64,000 bases of DNA from Inia geoffrensis (GCA_036417435.1 CM070903.1:53792001-53856000), one strand, 5' to 3'; positions 1 through 13,007 are shown, counted from the first letter of the stretch. The notes: generated from the sequence alone by a model not told the origin. Numbers and translations are program-made.

Positions 1-3000
1 ATCACTGCAGCTTGTCTGTTTTATAAACAAACTTCAATTTAGATTCCTAAAAATCTGCCAAAGGAGCTCTCTTTAAATAACAAATCTGCCACTTGAAAAA
101 CATCATTCATCAACCTTCTTTGTGGGAGTATTGTTGTTATGAAACTGAAAACAGGCATTCTTTCTTGAGTGCTTCGGGATTTTAATTATCAAATGTGAAT
201 GTCACCAGATATTTACTGAAAGGAAAACATCAATTTTAATAAACTGCCTTAAGACTGAAAAACATAAAAGGTATTCAACCATAAAGTGCACTTGAGTCTT
301 GTGAGTTGGCTTACTATCTTACGATACAATGGTTATCACTCAGCAATTTATGAACATTTAATCAACTCTCAACTGCAAGGAAAAAAATTCTCTAATTTTA
401 AAATCAAAATATCACGTGTATATAATATATATTTTGAGCCGGAAGGAATTTAAATGAATTGCAATAAAATTTTTAATACTTAATAAACCAGGTGTTAGAG
501 ACTGGTATTAACACAGGGCTGGGGAAAAAAAGTAAATAAACAGCAAATAAATGGATTAATTGTAAACACTTTATTTAAAACTTAAAAACAGGGGACAGTG
601 GATTTAGTCTTAAATTTGAATATCAGAATAGCAGAATAATTTGTGTTCTTTCATATTTTGAAAATATATCCCAAAGAGGAAACTGCTAGAGAAACCCTTC
701 ACTTTTGACTTACATGAAAATCAACACATAAATTACTTTGTATCCAGTTAGCAAAGCAGCATGGATGTAGTTGGCCATAAAGTCCTTAAGAGTCAAAGAT
801 TCTGCAAGCTCTCACCTGCCCACTCTGAGAGACTCCCTTTGTTTAACTTTGAAAACATTTGTCTAGAAAACTTTCTTGTGGCCTCTACTCTCATAGTGTG
901 TTAAAGAAATAAGCTCCTTCATTTCCAAACTTTAGAAAAGTATATTCACATCTCTCAGATGCTTTAAATATGAATGAAAGCATTCTTATCAAGACTAAAT
1001 AAACTTTCTATTCATTCGTGATAAATTAATCTCAGGAAGATATTCACTTTTTCTAGAGAAAATTCCATTTCCTACTTGGCAGACATGCTTCTACTTAAAA
1101 GGATTGATTACTATTTTCCTCTGAATCCAAATTATATATTATCATTTTAAAATGTCACAAATTAATCTTCTACTTCCTCTGTTCTTCCACTGAAAAGAAA
1201 AAAAAAATGCCTAGAATGAAGATACATATAGAAAAAATTAAACAGCAACTGAGTATGTTTATATTAAAATACTTGTGTTCAAACCTATCAGTAACCTATT
1301 TTGACTTACTTAGAAATCATATTTTTCTACTTACAACTTGTCCCTTGTCCTCATGAAATGCAAAAGAACTGCAATTTTCACCATTAGTAAATAAAAAGAG
1401 AAATAGAAAGATTAGGTTAATATTTAAAATATAAAATTGTTTTTTTAAAGGAGTATAAACCATTCCCTCTCTTGCATCATTAAACAATAGATACTTCATA
1501 GAATAAATGGAATGCATTCAATACTGTACAAATTATTTACAGATAACATAACTTCCCTAAGATCAATTCTCCTGCAAATGGTTACTGTAATTAAAAAAAA
1601 AAAAAAAACCCAGTATTTTTACTAGAAATTACTATTGGATTTGCAAAACAGACTGATGGAGCAACAGTAACATTTAGTCTGAAACAAACGACATCTTCAT
1701 TTGTTATGCTGAAATGTCTTAGCCAACAAATATTGTGAATATCCAGAAAATAAAGAGTGAAAAAACACTACTGGAGTCAGGAAACCAACCAAGGTTACAA
1801 AGAAACCTTGGAGGAGAAACAGCATCACACCACCAGATTCCTGCACTCTTTCCTCATGTCCTTCTCACAATGTACAGGGCTGCCCAGGAGAAAATGTGGA
1901 ACTTGATGTGGGATTATAAACAAGGCCATTAACCTGTGACATCCCACAATAATTAAAACTATTCCACAGAACCCAAACTGTGTACACAGGTCAATCTCTT
2001 CCTATGGTTAAACTGAAAACCCACAAGGAATTTCAAAACTGCTTCCATGACCATGTAATCAACAAGTACTCATGATGTTTATACCAATTTAAACATTTCA
2101 ATTAATGCATTATTCTTTGGCCAAAGCAATGCTGTCATACAGTGGTATGAGGAATGCAAGCAGGTTGGTTTGCAGCTTTGTGTTTTGTTGTTGCCCTTAC
2201 TGTTATTATTGTTGTAGCTGATGTTGTTTTGTTTCAACTTTTAACTTAACCATTCCTCTTTAGTATATCAGTTTCAAAATGTTCTTGGTACACTATCTCA
2301 TGAATTACAACACAGGCATAAACAGCAAGTAGAGTGATTTGTAGTTCTTTAGAGGGAAAGGCACTTTATTAATGTAGCAGGCTATACGTTTTTTTTTGTT
2401 CAGCCAAATGGTCAATAGAGAAAAAGATTTTGCCTGATGCTCCTGAAGGATTTTAAATAAAGGCTAGCATGTTCTAGAGCTAATTTTTTAATGTCAAAAT
2501 ACTTTTTTTAAAATAATATCATTTAGAATGAGTATTATTATACAAGCTATGCACACTATGATTTGTTTTCTACAACACATGTGCATAAAGAATGGTCCAG
2601 CGGCTTTCAAATGATATTAATAATAAGACAACATCTGTGTATTACTCTTTGGCATGAATTTTTTAAAAGCCTTTATTTTTTTCACAGATAGGTTATCAAA
2701 CTCAGAGCTATTTTGCCACCTCAGTTGACTTCTGGTTTTGTTCCAGTGGTTGCAAACCGGAGTGTGGGAGGGAAAAATGGGTTGTAGCACTCTGGTTCAC
2801 TGAAGCAGTTCTAAAATATGGAAAATCTGATTATCGTTATGCCATCACCTCTGGGTGCTCTAAGAAAACACAGTGTCCAACACCAGGGCTTGAAGAACAG
2901 GAGATTAATACATAACTTTTTATATGAAAGAGTAAATACTGTTCTATTAAAATGGTCAACTGACGAAACTGCCAGCCACATCACTGAAGGCATCTCCTGT

Positions 3001-3834
3001 CAATTTCATATTTGTCACCTGTAACTACCTTCACACCCACTTTGACTTTTGCCACTAAAACTTTAAGCAATATGTTATAAAGTTTGTCCTCTTCTCTGTG
3101 CTTGAAACTATAAATTGTCCCTTCTCTACATGATTCCTGAAGCCCACTCCACACATTCACTTGAAAACGTTACGTGTGCCAGAAATCACTGAATTACTCT
3201 TCCCAGAAATACCAGCTCAGAATGGTTTAGACACTGCTGGAGAAGCACCAACTCAGTGTGAGGTTCAGCTGTTTGCAGGGGAGGGGGAACTGGGGAAAAA
3301 GTGATACTGGAGAAGGAAGAGGTTTACTATAAACGTCAAGCGAGGCATGCAGGCTGCCTCTACCAGAAATCATTATTCCACCCATTCTCAAAGCAAAAGG
3401 CTTGCATTACACACTCTTAATATCTATTTCCACAGCAAATAAACTTACCTAACTATAATTTCTACCTTTCACCCGCTACACAGGGAATACACTGCATGCC
3501 ATTTGCTATATCTATTTATTTTTCTATTTATTATATTTATCACATTTGTGTGAAATTGCCTTAAAAATTCAGGCTACTCATATTTTAGCAATCAATCAAA
3601 GCACAGCTAGTTCAAAACTGATGCCTGATTTTTTTCCCGCTTGCCCTTACATTTAAAACAAATCCACAAAGAAGTTTATTTTTGATACAACAAGAACATT
3701 AAAACAAACATTTTGATCCATGTACTCAAAAAGTACAGAATCTCTCAGGGAAATGCTGGTTTAGTCAATGAACTCCAAATTACTATTTCTAGTATTACTG
3801 TCCTTCATTCTTAGCTTAAAAATACTAATGTCCC

Positions 3835-4046
3835 GGGCTTCCCTGGTGGCGCAGTGGTTGAGAGTCTGCCTGCCTATGCAGGGGACACGGGTTCATGCCC
3901 CGGTCCGGGAGGATCCCACATGCCGCGGAGCGGCCGGGCCTGTGAGCCATGGCCGCTAAGCCTGCGCGTCCGGAGCCTGTGCTCCGCAACAGGAGAGGCC
4001 ACAGCAGTGAGAGGCCCGCGTACCGCGCAAACAAACAAACAAACAG
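3835..4046 (+). mobile_element. CHR SINE, short form
   Basis: tRNA-derived SINE opening GGGCTTCCCTGGTGGCGCAG, with GC-rich body and a tail of (AAAC) units. Flanked by a perfect 16-bp duplication AAAATACTAATGTCCC at 3819-3834 and 4047-4062, showing L1-mediated insertion. It is antisense to CBLB. The body lacks the second half seen in the copy at 8971. Confidence 0.95.
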
Positions 4047-4333
4047 AAAATACTAATGTCCCTAGTGACATTATTTACAGAATAAAAAAAAAAAGATTGT
4101 TCAGAGAATTTATAATATTACCAATTAGCAGTGTGTAATACATGTTAGATAAGAGTCATACTACTAAGAAGAACATTCAATTGCCTACCAACACTGAGAA
4201 CATTCTAAGAAGTTTCTTTTATATTCTATAGAGCAAAACATCCAGAGTTCCGTGTACAGTGACATGTTTTAGCCTCAGTTACATTTGGAAATCTAAGGGA
4301 ACACAGAAGTGAATGTTTAAAAATATATTCCTA

Positions 4334-4552
4334 GGGCTTCCCTGGTGGCGCAGTGGTTAAGAGTCCGCCTGGCGATGCAGAGGACACGGGTTCGTGCCCC
4401 AGTCTGGGAAGATCCCCCATGCCGCGGAGCAGCTGGGCCCGTGAGCCATGGCCACTGAGCCTGCGCGTCCGGAGCCTGTGCTCCGCAACGGGAGAGGCCA
4501 CAACAGTGAGAGGCCCGCGTACCGCAAAAAAAAAAAAAAAAAAAAACAAAAA
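4334..4552 (+). mobile_element. CHR SINE, short form
   Basis: Same short subtype as the copy 290 bp to its left, with a long A tail (about 21 A). The flanking duplication ATATATTCCTA is at 4323-4333 and 4561-4571. Antisense to CBLB. The two neighbours are highly alike and in the same orientation. Confidence 0.93.
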
Positions 4553-6257
4553 ATATATATATATATTCCTACTAAGAGAAACATAAATCAGAAACATAAA
4601 TCAAAAATTTATGTCTTGTTACAGTGTACCAAGAATAGTACATTATTATGAATTATGATCATTTATCAAATGTAAGTTTTGCATAAACACAGTGGCCACT
4701 GAACATTATCAGAAAATTGAACATGGATGAAAGAAAAATCCAATTAGAAATATGCTATACCATCACAGAAGCTAATAAACTTTATTTTAGAATTGAATTT
4801 AGGACACTGACAAAATTTACTTGGACACTTAAAACACAGAATTTACAGAGTTGCCTCATTGTGATCAGTTAGCATTATGCAATCTGTCATCATCTATGGA
4901 AATCTACACACAATCAACCAAAATTTATAAAGATTCCACCATGATATGCTCCCACATAAAAAGCCAAAAAGATCTAAATTTATTTATGAAATGGTAGTTA
5001 TAAGACATTTCCTGAGTTAGAAATGTTTCAAGTTTCTAAAAATGATGTAAAAGTGAGATACAAGTTTACCCCATCATATTATTACTACATCCAGTTAAAA
5101 CACACCACTCAAATTCCTAGTCCTAGAAGTTACACACCTTCTCACTGATCTAATAACCTAAAAAGTAAAATTTCATGGATTACATTGCTATATCAAGAAG
5201 AATCTCAGGGCTACCAAATGTGAGAAAGAAGTGTGAAGATGTTTCTAAAACAAGTTAGTTTTATTAGATCTACGTTAAAACTACAAGGCGAAAATACAGT
5301 TTTAAACATAAACATCTGGCTTCCCATAACCTTGGCCATTCTTGGGAAGTCTATAAGAAGAAGCAATCACTATGATATTTCTATTCCTTACTTCTGGAAC
5401 CTTGTGGCAATTCAAAATGCCCATTAACAGTCCTGGAGAGGGTCTTAGAGCTTGAAGCTAAAAGGCAGCTAACTAGAAGGGTCACCACCCTCAAGATGTA
5501 TAAACTGTGGTCCAAGAATATTAAGTGATGAGTCCATAGTTACATAATTGGTTAGACTCCTATGATTATGTTAGCATTCATCACTAATTTAGAGAGCAAA
5601 TTATAAATAAGTAAACATTTATGCCATTTTACCTTTGGCAGAGGGTTTTACTATGCTTGAATTTGACGGTTTCACTCACTCTGGGTGTTTGTTTGGCTGC
5701 TATTTACAGACAACTTCAGAGTCTATATACCTAGATAACTGAATTTTCTGTTACACAATCCTATGTTTCATTAGACTATATGAGACTACTGTTTCTGACC
5801 TGAAACATTAGAGATTTCTTAGAGGTTTTTCCTATATCTAAGAAAACTAAAATCCAGAGACGTTAAGAGTCTTAAACTAAAATTCACCTCAACTGTGTTA
5901 AGACATTATATATTTTAATTAATATTTATTTTCCAGTCTGGAAATCTAAATAGACTATCACTATCGGTGAATATTCTAGATAGAACTTAAATGTCCCAGA
6001 AGTGGAAAACTCTATTATTTGCTCTATTTAGTTTAAGATAGATCATGAAATTTAACGTTGAAATAGCCAAACAACAAACTTCAATGAAGAGTCTCTAAGT
6101 CAAAAATCCTGGCTATAAAATGAGGATTCAGTTGATGTCACTTCAGTCATCACTGCCCCTGCTTCTCACTCAATAGTCAAAGTATAGGAACTGAAGTTAC
6201 ATCTTCCACCCACGTCTTGCACACCTACACCTCCAATCAAGACTACGTCCTGAAGAC

Positions 6258-7125
6258 ACTGTCCAACACCAAATGCTGGTGGAATGGAGCAACAGGAACT
6301 CTCACTGCTGGTGGGAATGCAAACAGTACAGCCACTTTGGAAAACAGTTTGGAAGTTCCTTACAAAACCAAACATAGGCTTATCATGATATCAAGAAATC
6401 ATACTCCTAAATATTTGCTCAAATGAGCTGAAATCTTATGTCCACACAAAATCCTACACACCAATATTTATAGCAGCTTTATACATAACTGCCAAAATTG
6501 GAAGCAACCAAGATGTCCTTCAATAGGTGAGTGGATAAACAAACTGTGCTACATCCATGTAATGGAGTATCATTCGGTAATAAAAAAAAAATCAACTATC
6601 AAGCTATGAAAAGACATGGAATAACCTTAAAGGCATACTGTTAAGTAAAAGAAGCCAGTCTGAAAATGTTACATATTATATGATTTCAACTATATGACAT
6701 TCTGAAGAAAGCAAAAACTATAGAGACGTTAAAAAGATGAGTGGTTGCCAGGGCTTCAAGAGGTGTATGATGGAGGCAGTGGGGGAGGGAAGCAATGAAT
6801 AGGTGGGACACACGGCATTTTTAGTGCAGTGAAACTATTCTACATGATACCATAATGGTAGATATATGACATTATTATACATTTGTGGAAACTCTGAGAA
6901 CCGTGCAATACAAAGAGTGAACCCTAACACAGACTATGAACTTTAGTTAATAAAACTGTATCAATACTGGTTCATCACTGTAACAAAAGTACCACCTTTT
7001 GCGAGCTTTTAATAATCGACAAAACGGCAAATGGCGGGAGGGAGTATACGGGAGCTCTACTTTCTGAATCATTTTTCTGCAACCCTAAAACTGCTCTAAA
7101 ACATAAAAGCTATTAAAACAAAATA
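6258..7125 (+). mobile_element. L1 3' fragment (L1M type)
   Basis: Starts in the end of L1 ORF2 (nucleotides resembling CTGCTGGTGGGAATGCAAAC), passes through the conserved stretch about observers of small screens of L1 3' ends such as CAATAGGTGAGTGGATAAAC, then a 3'UTR with GTGGTTGCCAGGG and an end like CTGCTCTAAAACATAAAAGC. Heavily decayed and 5'-truncated. No clear flanking duplication. Antisense to CBLB. Confidence 0.85.
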
Positions 7126-7327
7126 AGAACACTGTCTCATGAACTAGCTATTGACACAGAGAAATTTGTGTAAAACTACAAGGTTTAAATAATATGAAAA
7201 GCGAATACACAAATGCAATGATATTTCCCCCAAAACAAACACATGGTAACATTCATCCTAACTGTGAAACAAAAAGCAACATAAATGACCTTAACCCTGA
7301 GAAAAATAAAATCTGAAATATTCTTAC

Positions 7328-7578
7328 CTGTCCTGCGACTGCTCTTCGTACATCCTCTCCTTGCCTTCTTTAAAGAGTCTTATTGCTCTTTTTGACTTTT
7401 TCATTAGACTATCAATGTAGATTTTAAAATATTCATTCTCACTGAGTTGGGCAAGTTTCTGGTTGTCATCATATTTACTCAATATAAGTCTCAAATGCTG
7501 ATATGTATCAGGTAAAATATCAAGTATATATGGTGGGCTATTCTTCAACTGAAGTTTGGGATTTTGGCACAGTCTGAC
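7328..7578 (-). CDS. CBLB: CBLB second coding exon (residues 57-139 plus)
   Basis: Internal exon of 251 bp encoding most of the four-helix bundle of the Cbl tyrosine-kinase-binding region, which docks phosphorylated receptors and kinases so that the RING domain (not in this window) can ubiquitinate them. The minus-strand reading opens [20 protein letters not shown] and closes RMYEEQSQD plus AG. A pyrimidine-rich acceptor ending in AG lies at 7579-7580 and a GTAAGAA donor at 7321-7327. The 5' junction is phase 0 and matches the end of the exon at 20228; the 3' junction is phase 2. No stop or frameshift interrupts it, and the protein looks identical or nearly so to the mammalian CBLB sequence I recall. 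The paralog CBL is excluded by the amino-terminal exon it joins. Confidence 0.96.
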
Positions 7579-8970
7579 CTAAAAGAAACAAAGACAGAAA
7601 TAAAACACTTTCATATGAACTGCAACACTTTCTTTCACAGAAGAGCTGAGAAAATTATCAAACTATGTACTATCTCTTTGCCTTGCATAATATACATTTT
7701 GATTTTAAAATTATCATCAACAATCTACAAAGAATCTACATTCCCATCTGTTTTCATACAATTAAATACTATTTTCTTCTCTTCTCATTCAGTTTTTCTA
7801 CGTCAGACCTTAACTTTCAACCCCGAAAGTTTTCATTCTCTCTTCAACATCCCATTGTTCACGGCTTACCAGAACACCTATGTGCTAATTATTATATATC
7901 ACTAACAGTCTCTTTTTTAAACAAAACTGAGGGAATGGGCCTCATCTGCTGGCCCATTTTAACATCTCACATTCAGAGATTATTTTCCCAGCTAAAGCTC
8001 TTTGATAGATTTTAATTTATGTTTTGCTGTATTGTTCCCGAACCTTGAGAAGACTAAAAACAGGTGCTCTTTCAATAACTGAATTATTAAGTAGTAAATG
8101 GGTGTCAGGTCAGAACAAGTCTTTTCCACCTCTCCACATTACATCCCAGGCCTAGAAACACATGTTACATAACGGTTCAGTCATTCCATCAGGTGCCACC
8201 CAACGACTGGGGCGTTCAGGGCTGCCTGCATAACCATACCTTCTGCTAGCACGCAAAGGTAGTAACTCTACTACTACATTCACTTCTTTCTACATGTTCA
8301 TGTGAATTAGTCATAAGTAATTTTACCCATCTCTCATTCTTACCCCTCCAATCACAGCATAAAGAACCATCCAATTAAACGACTGTTTAAATAAACTCAT
8401 TGGGAATTGCACAAGTGTGTACATAGTGTAAAGGCACACACTCTTACAAAAGGCAAAATGTACACATCAAAGCACAGTTACTGAGAAGCTCATGAAGCAT
8501 AAGCTTGAGGGTCCCTCAGACACTTGGCCCTCTTCTAAAGGTCTCGTCGTACATTTTTTTGTAAAGTTTTCAAGAGCAAGATATTTTACACACAATTAGT
8601 TAAGATTTCTGTCTTTTTCCCAGTGCAACATCCCTTCTGTCAAACTTAACCTTCTGCTGGGTGGCACTGAAGGAGCTGGGGGCATTTTTGGAGCCTGGCT
8701 AATGGGAATTTGCGTTGAAATACACTTAGTTTGGCTTTAGTGGAAGGTACATGTAAGGAACGCAGTCACTTCCGGAACTAGTTAAATCACTGTCAGCAAT
8801 TGTGATACAAGAATGGCTTCGGGAATATTTCAAGTGTTCATGGTGCTGACCAGCCCAGCACAGGAGCAGGAAGGTCACGTTTAAATTTCGTAATCTGAAT
8901 GTGTCCGATGGTGCCCAGAATTGGAGGCATACGTGGGCGATGGAAGAGAATCAAAGCATAAAGTGTACAG

Positions 8971-9258
8971 CCTTCCCTGGTGGCGCAGTGGCTAAGAATC
9001 TGCCTGCCAATGCAGGGGACACATTTTCGAGCCCTGGTGCAGGAAGATCCCACATGCCGCGGAGCAACTAGGCCCGTGCGTCACAACTACTGAGCCTGCG
9101 CTCTAGAGCCCGAGAACCACAACTACTGAAGCCCGCACGCCTAGAGCCCGTGCTCCGCAACAAAGAGTAGCCCCCGCTCATGGCAACTAGAGAAAGCCCA
9201 CGCGCAGCAACGAAGACCCAATGAAGCCAAAAATAAATAAAATAAATTTAAAAAAAAT
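8971..9258 (+). mobile_element. CHR SINE, long form
   Basis: CHR SINE with the full body: tRNA-like 5' part with the B-box-like TTCGAGCCCTGG, then repeated blocks (CACAACTACTGA..., CTAGAGCCCG...) and the end AGCAACGAAGACCCAATG followed by (AAATA) tail. Flanking duplication AAGTGTACAG at 8961-8970 and 9259-9268. Antisense to CBLB. Confidence 0.94.
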
Positions 9259-9639
9259 AAGTGTACAGAGTCTAGATTATTTCTCTGATGTTTGTGGACT
9301 TAACCATTTCTTTTAATGGTCTTTCTTTTCATACCCAATTTTGTATTTGTACTTTTTTCTTTAAAAGGACCACTCTAAATTTCAGGTTCCACAAAACATG
9401 GATCCACTTTTGGGTACTCATAAAAGTGCCCCGGCCAAATGAAAAGGAGTTGAACATTAATAATTTCAAGAACCACAAACACAATAAATCAAGGAAATGG
9501 CAAATGAAAAAGTACTCTTAAACTTACTTTCTCACTTGCTTCCTTTGAGAAATGACCATATCTTTTGTGGGGGAAAAAAGTTTGGCTCAAACTATCAAGC
9601 ATCAGCCCCTAATTTAAGACAACCATTTCTCACATTAAC

Positions 9640-9750
9640 TAAGGGCGTTCTATCTCCCTCCTCTTTGTACACAGTGCCTAAAGCAGAACTGTCTAGCATA
9701 CTGTACAGAACTAATAAATGGATGTATGGATGGTTGGTTGATTGATTCTG
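9640..9750 (+). repeat. L2 3'-end trace
   Basis: Weak resemblance to the L2 terminus (a block like CACAGTGCCTAAAGCAG, then AATAAATGGATG and GGTTGATTGATT). Old and short. Confidence 0.35.
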
Positions 9751-10234
9751 AAATTCTTTGTATGTATCTTTACACACAGATGTTATTATATTACTTCCTT
9801 ATTTTCATGATTGAACTATATAATAGTATTTTCTCCCCTAAAGACAGACGAAGTCCCAAATATATCAATGATTTAACAAATCTTGCTTGAAACAAGATGG
9901 TTTTCCAACTCTTAAAACTAAAAGATAATATCACGAGTACACACAAATTTCAAAAATATCACCACCAACATCCTACAGCAGGCAGTTTAATTTCAGCAAC
10001 ATAAAACCTGGTACAACATGTTGCAGACTGATAAATTATTAACTTGTAGTTAGGGGGCTAGGCAGTTTTAAATTCATTTCCTCCAACTGGTGAATTTTTT
10101 AACTGATAAATAAGAATTTTTTCAGACATTCCAAATCACTGTTCTTTAATAGTTCCTTTTAGACGTTACAGATTTTTAATTTATTATTTGCTACCTGGCC
10201 TTTTTCTCATTTGTTTTATTTAAATTATAATTCT

Positions 10235-10400
10235 ATTTGAGTATTGATTTATTCAGTAAAATTGTTTGAATAACTACTATATACCAGGTACTGAGCTTAG
10301 TACCAGGAAATTATAGATGACTAGAGCATACTTCATGCCTCAAGGACTCTGGCAGAATAGACCTAGTTCTCTATAATTAACTTAGGAGCAATGTAATTCT
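10235..10400 (-). repeat. L2 3'-end fragment, antisense
   Basis: Begins like the reverse of the L2 terminus (TTTGAATAACTACTATATAC, then a 'caggtactgag' block). Intronic and old. Confidence 0.5.
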
Positions 10401-10659
10401 TGCTCTAAGGGATCTTAGTAAAGATCCTGTCCAATCCATTCACTTTTCAGATAAAGAAACTAAGAACTACAAAGACTAAGGCAACTATTGAAAAATCATT
10501 AATCCAACACAAGAGTCTGCATCTTATGAATCTCAGGCTGATCTTCTTTCTAACTATATCACAATTTAATTAGAATTAGGCATATAACTAATGATCCCTG
10601 GCTAAACTCATTTACATTTTTATTTTACTCCATTTGCAAATTTACAGGAACTTGAGGAC

Positions 10660-11090
10660 CCATTTGTTAATTCTACAAACATTTAAATGTCACGCATTGT
10701 TTCGGGCCCTATGGAGTACAGCAATGAATAAATCACACACCTGTCCTCAAGGAGTGTTCTAGTGAAAAAGACTGGTGGCTTAGAAAAGAATGACAGGAGA
10801 ATCAGAGTGCTATAATGGAGGAGACTACAAAGTGCTAGAGGAGGAACGAAGCAGACACATCTACGTGGCAGGGCCACGAAAGGCATACCTAAATTTGCAA
10901 AAGGAATATTCCAGGCAAAGGGATGTGCAGAGGCTTGAGAGGCCCCAGAGAGTAGGGTGTGTGAAGAGCAGTCAGTGCAGTCATTCTAAAAGGTGGGGTG
11001 GGGGCATAGGAGCCCCTGGGTGAGTGGAATGAGGAGATCTTCAATAGGCTAGAGTCAGTTCATCAAGGCTTTTGTAGGCCACACAGTTTT
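10660..11090 (-). repeat. L2 fragment, antisense
   Basis: Opens at the L2 3' end (TCTACAAACATTTAAATGTC, AGTACAGCAATGAATAAATC) and continues through blocks typical of reversed L2, such as ATTCCAGGCAAAGGGATGTG and CTTTTGTAGGCCACACAGT. The short open frames across it are not genes. Confidence 0.7.
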
Positions 11091-11263
11091 CTAAATCTGC
11101 ACTTGGGCAAGTGCAACATAAAATGCTGAACTACTACTGCATGCCGCTGACTGTGCAGTTCATCAGTTGGATTAGTATTAAACTGTGATTTATGTCAACT
11201 CTTGCCGAAAACTGCCGAAAATGAATAACCCTATGCCAGGACTATGACTTCCTAGCAGGTCAA

Positions 11264-11325
11264 ATTCAATTCAATTCAATAAATATTTATTGAGTGCCTG
11301 CTATGTGCAAGGAACTGTGAAAGCC
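11264..11325 (-). repeat. L2 3'-end fragment, antisense
   Basis: AATAAATATTTATTGAGTGC followed by CTGCTATGTGCAAGGAACTG, the reversed L2 terminus. Preceded by three CAATT units. Confidence 0.55.
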
Positions 11326-11639
11326 AGGGTGAGAAAAATTGCTTTTCTAAAACCAGTATTTTAAGGAGAAAAATCAAGCTCACCATTTAAGGTTCAAGTA
11401 CAGATTCGAATGAGTCAGACTTCTAGAAATATCGAAGTCACTCCCTAGAATGAAAGCGGGTCCCGACACAGGAGAGCTTTCACAAAGAACACATTTACAG
11501 GCACATTATACACTGATGGACTTTTTAGGGCACCAACTGGTACATTAAAGGATTAGTTCGTTACTCTTTGCTTTTGAACTAAAAGGTAAAACATTTAATA
11601 TTGGAATTGGGCTAAAAATTCCATTATAGTCATTGGCTC

Positions 11640-11790
11640 AAAGGATTTTAGAGTTAAAGAGGACCTTGGAGGTCACCAAGACCAACTCCTTCCTTGTTAC
11701 ATAACAATACTTAAACACAGAAATGGAACCTAGTTAAGTTTACTGCTCAGAACCCTGTTGTCTGGACTTACAAGTCAGGCACTCTCTACA
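11640..11790 (+). repeat. Ancient SINE-like remnant
   Basis: Pattern GATTTTAGAGTTAAAGAGGA then CCTTGGAGGTCACCAAGAC is a common old mammalian interspersed repeat of MIR-like appearance. The family was not resolved. Confidence 0.4.
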
Positions 11791-11844
11791 TAACAGTAGA
11801 CAACTGCCTGATGTATTTCTTGAAAATGTATTTAAAGATTTTTA

Positions 11845-12055
11845 GGCCTCCCCTGGTGGCGCAGTGGTTGGGAGTCTGCCTGCCAATGCAGGGGACGCAG
11901 GTTCGTGCCCCGGTCCGGGAGGATCCCACATGCCGCAGAGCAGCTGGGCCCGTGAGCCACGGCTGCTGAGCCTGCGCGTCCGGAGCCTGTGCTCCACAAC
12001 GGGAGAGGCCACAAGGGAGGGAGGCCCGCGTACCGTAAAAAAAAAAAAAAAAAAA
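11845..12055 (+). mobile_element. CHR SINE, short form
   Basis: Short CHR subtype with a long A tail. Flanking duplication AAAGATTTTTA at 11834-11844 and 12056-12066. Antisense to CBLB. Confidence 0.94.
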
Positions 12056-12935
12056 AAAGATTTTTAAGTAGACCTCTCTGTATATGTCTATGCATCGTCT
12101 CCCATACATAAAAAAATATATTTTATATTTAATTGACACTACATGTGTATTTCAGCAAATACATGAATATGTATTCACATACATAAAATATATATTCAAC
12201 CATATCAAAGCAAAGGCACAGATATAAACACAGGATTTACTAGGGCTACAAGAATCTTCAAAGCCATTAATTATTCTGGAACACCCTTGCATTTAAACAG
12301 TTTCCTGACTGTGCTTTAATTAAAATTTCCAGCCAAAAGGTAACAAAGAAGTATTAGGTCAGCTAACATATTTTCTGCAAACAAGGTTCAAACCAGGCCC
12401 TGAAACCTATGAAAGAAATCCTACCGAAGCAAATGGAAACTTCAACAGTAAGGAATTGTGCACATACCATAAAAACTTTCATTATAAAACACGCCTCACC
12501 TCATGGAGCATTCAGTTATATTAAATCATGTATTGTATCTGCGAAATGAAATATCCCATTTTTTAAAGACAGTATGGGAAGCCTGAAAGAATCCCTTGTT
12601 TGTGCTCCTCAGGTAACTGCTGTAAGAGATTCCTTATTGCAGTTACTTAAAAGTATGTCATTATGACAAAAAGTATCTGTGAGTTCTTTGGGTTCTTTAC
12701 AGTTTAGTTCAGCAAATCACACCACTAAGTACACAAAAGCATAAAACCTTATACAGCATAAAATTTTAAAAATATAAAAATAAAACAGAACTCTTTCTAC
12801 ATAGAATATTAATTGGGCAAAACAAGAAGGTTAGCATATAACTGGTTATGAGTCTAGAAATTTAAATCATAGCAGGATTTGGGGGAAAATACCAATTCTT
12901 TTATGGTTTTCAAAGAAGGTTTCTTTAGAAAGACA

Positions 12936-13007
12936 CCTTTAACCTTTATAACCTTTTATAACCTTTATAACCTTTTATAACCTTTATAACCTCTTTATAA
13001 CCTTTTT
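12936..13007. repeat. TTTATAACC minisatellite
   Basis: About seven head-to-tail units alternating 9 bp (ACCTTTATA) and 10 bp (ACCTTTTATA), so part of it is a 19-bp dimer repeat. Intronic. Confidence 0.9.

Larger units (their letters stand above)
1..7327 (-). other. CBLB: CBLB intron after the second coding exon (partial)
   Basis: Starts at the GTAAGAA donor of the exon at 7328 and runs off the window. The next CBLB exon was not found here. It contains two CHR SINEs (3835-4046, 4334-4552) and an L1 3' fragment (6258-7125). 1-3818 and 4572-6257 are AT-rich with no gene. Faint MIR-like traces near 5450-5560 and 5810-5890 are too weak to call. Confidence 0.85.

Noticed and set aside
3835..4046. 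tRNA gene from the A/B-box-like sequence of the SINEs
   Set aside because: tRNA-derived SINE with flanking duplication and tail; no cloverleaf anticodon arm or terminator of a true tRNA gene.
1..7327. Next CBLB exon (encoding the end of the four-helix bundle and the start of the EF-hand region)
   Set aside because: Looked for on the minus strand and not seen; it most likely lies beyond the left edge.
7564..8015. Two overlapping frames of 113 and 116 residues just upstream of a CBLB exon
   Set aside because: AT-rich intron on the opposite strand; no family resemblance and the two frames compete.
12936..13007. CRISPR-like array
   Set aside because: Units of 9-10 bp without spacers in a mammalian intron; a minisatellite.
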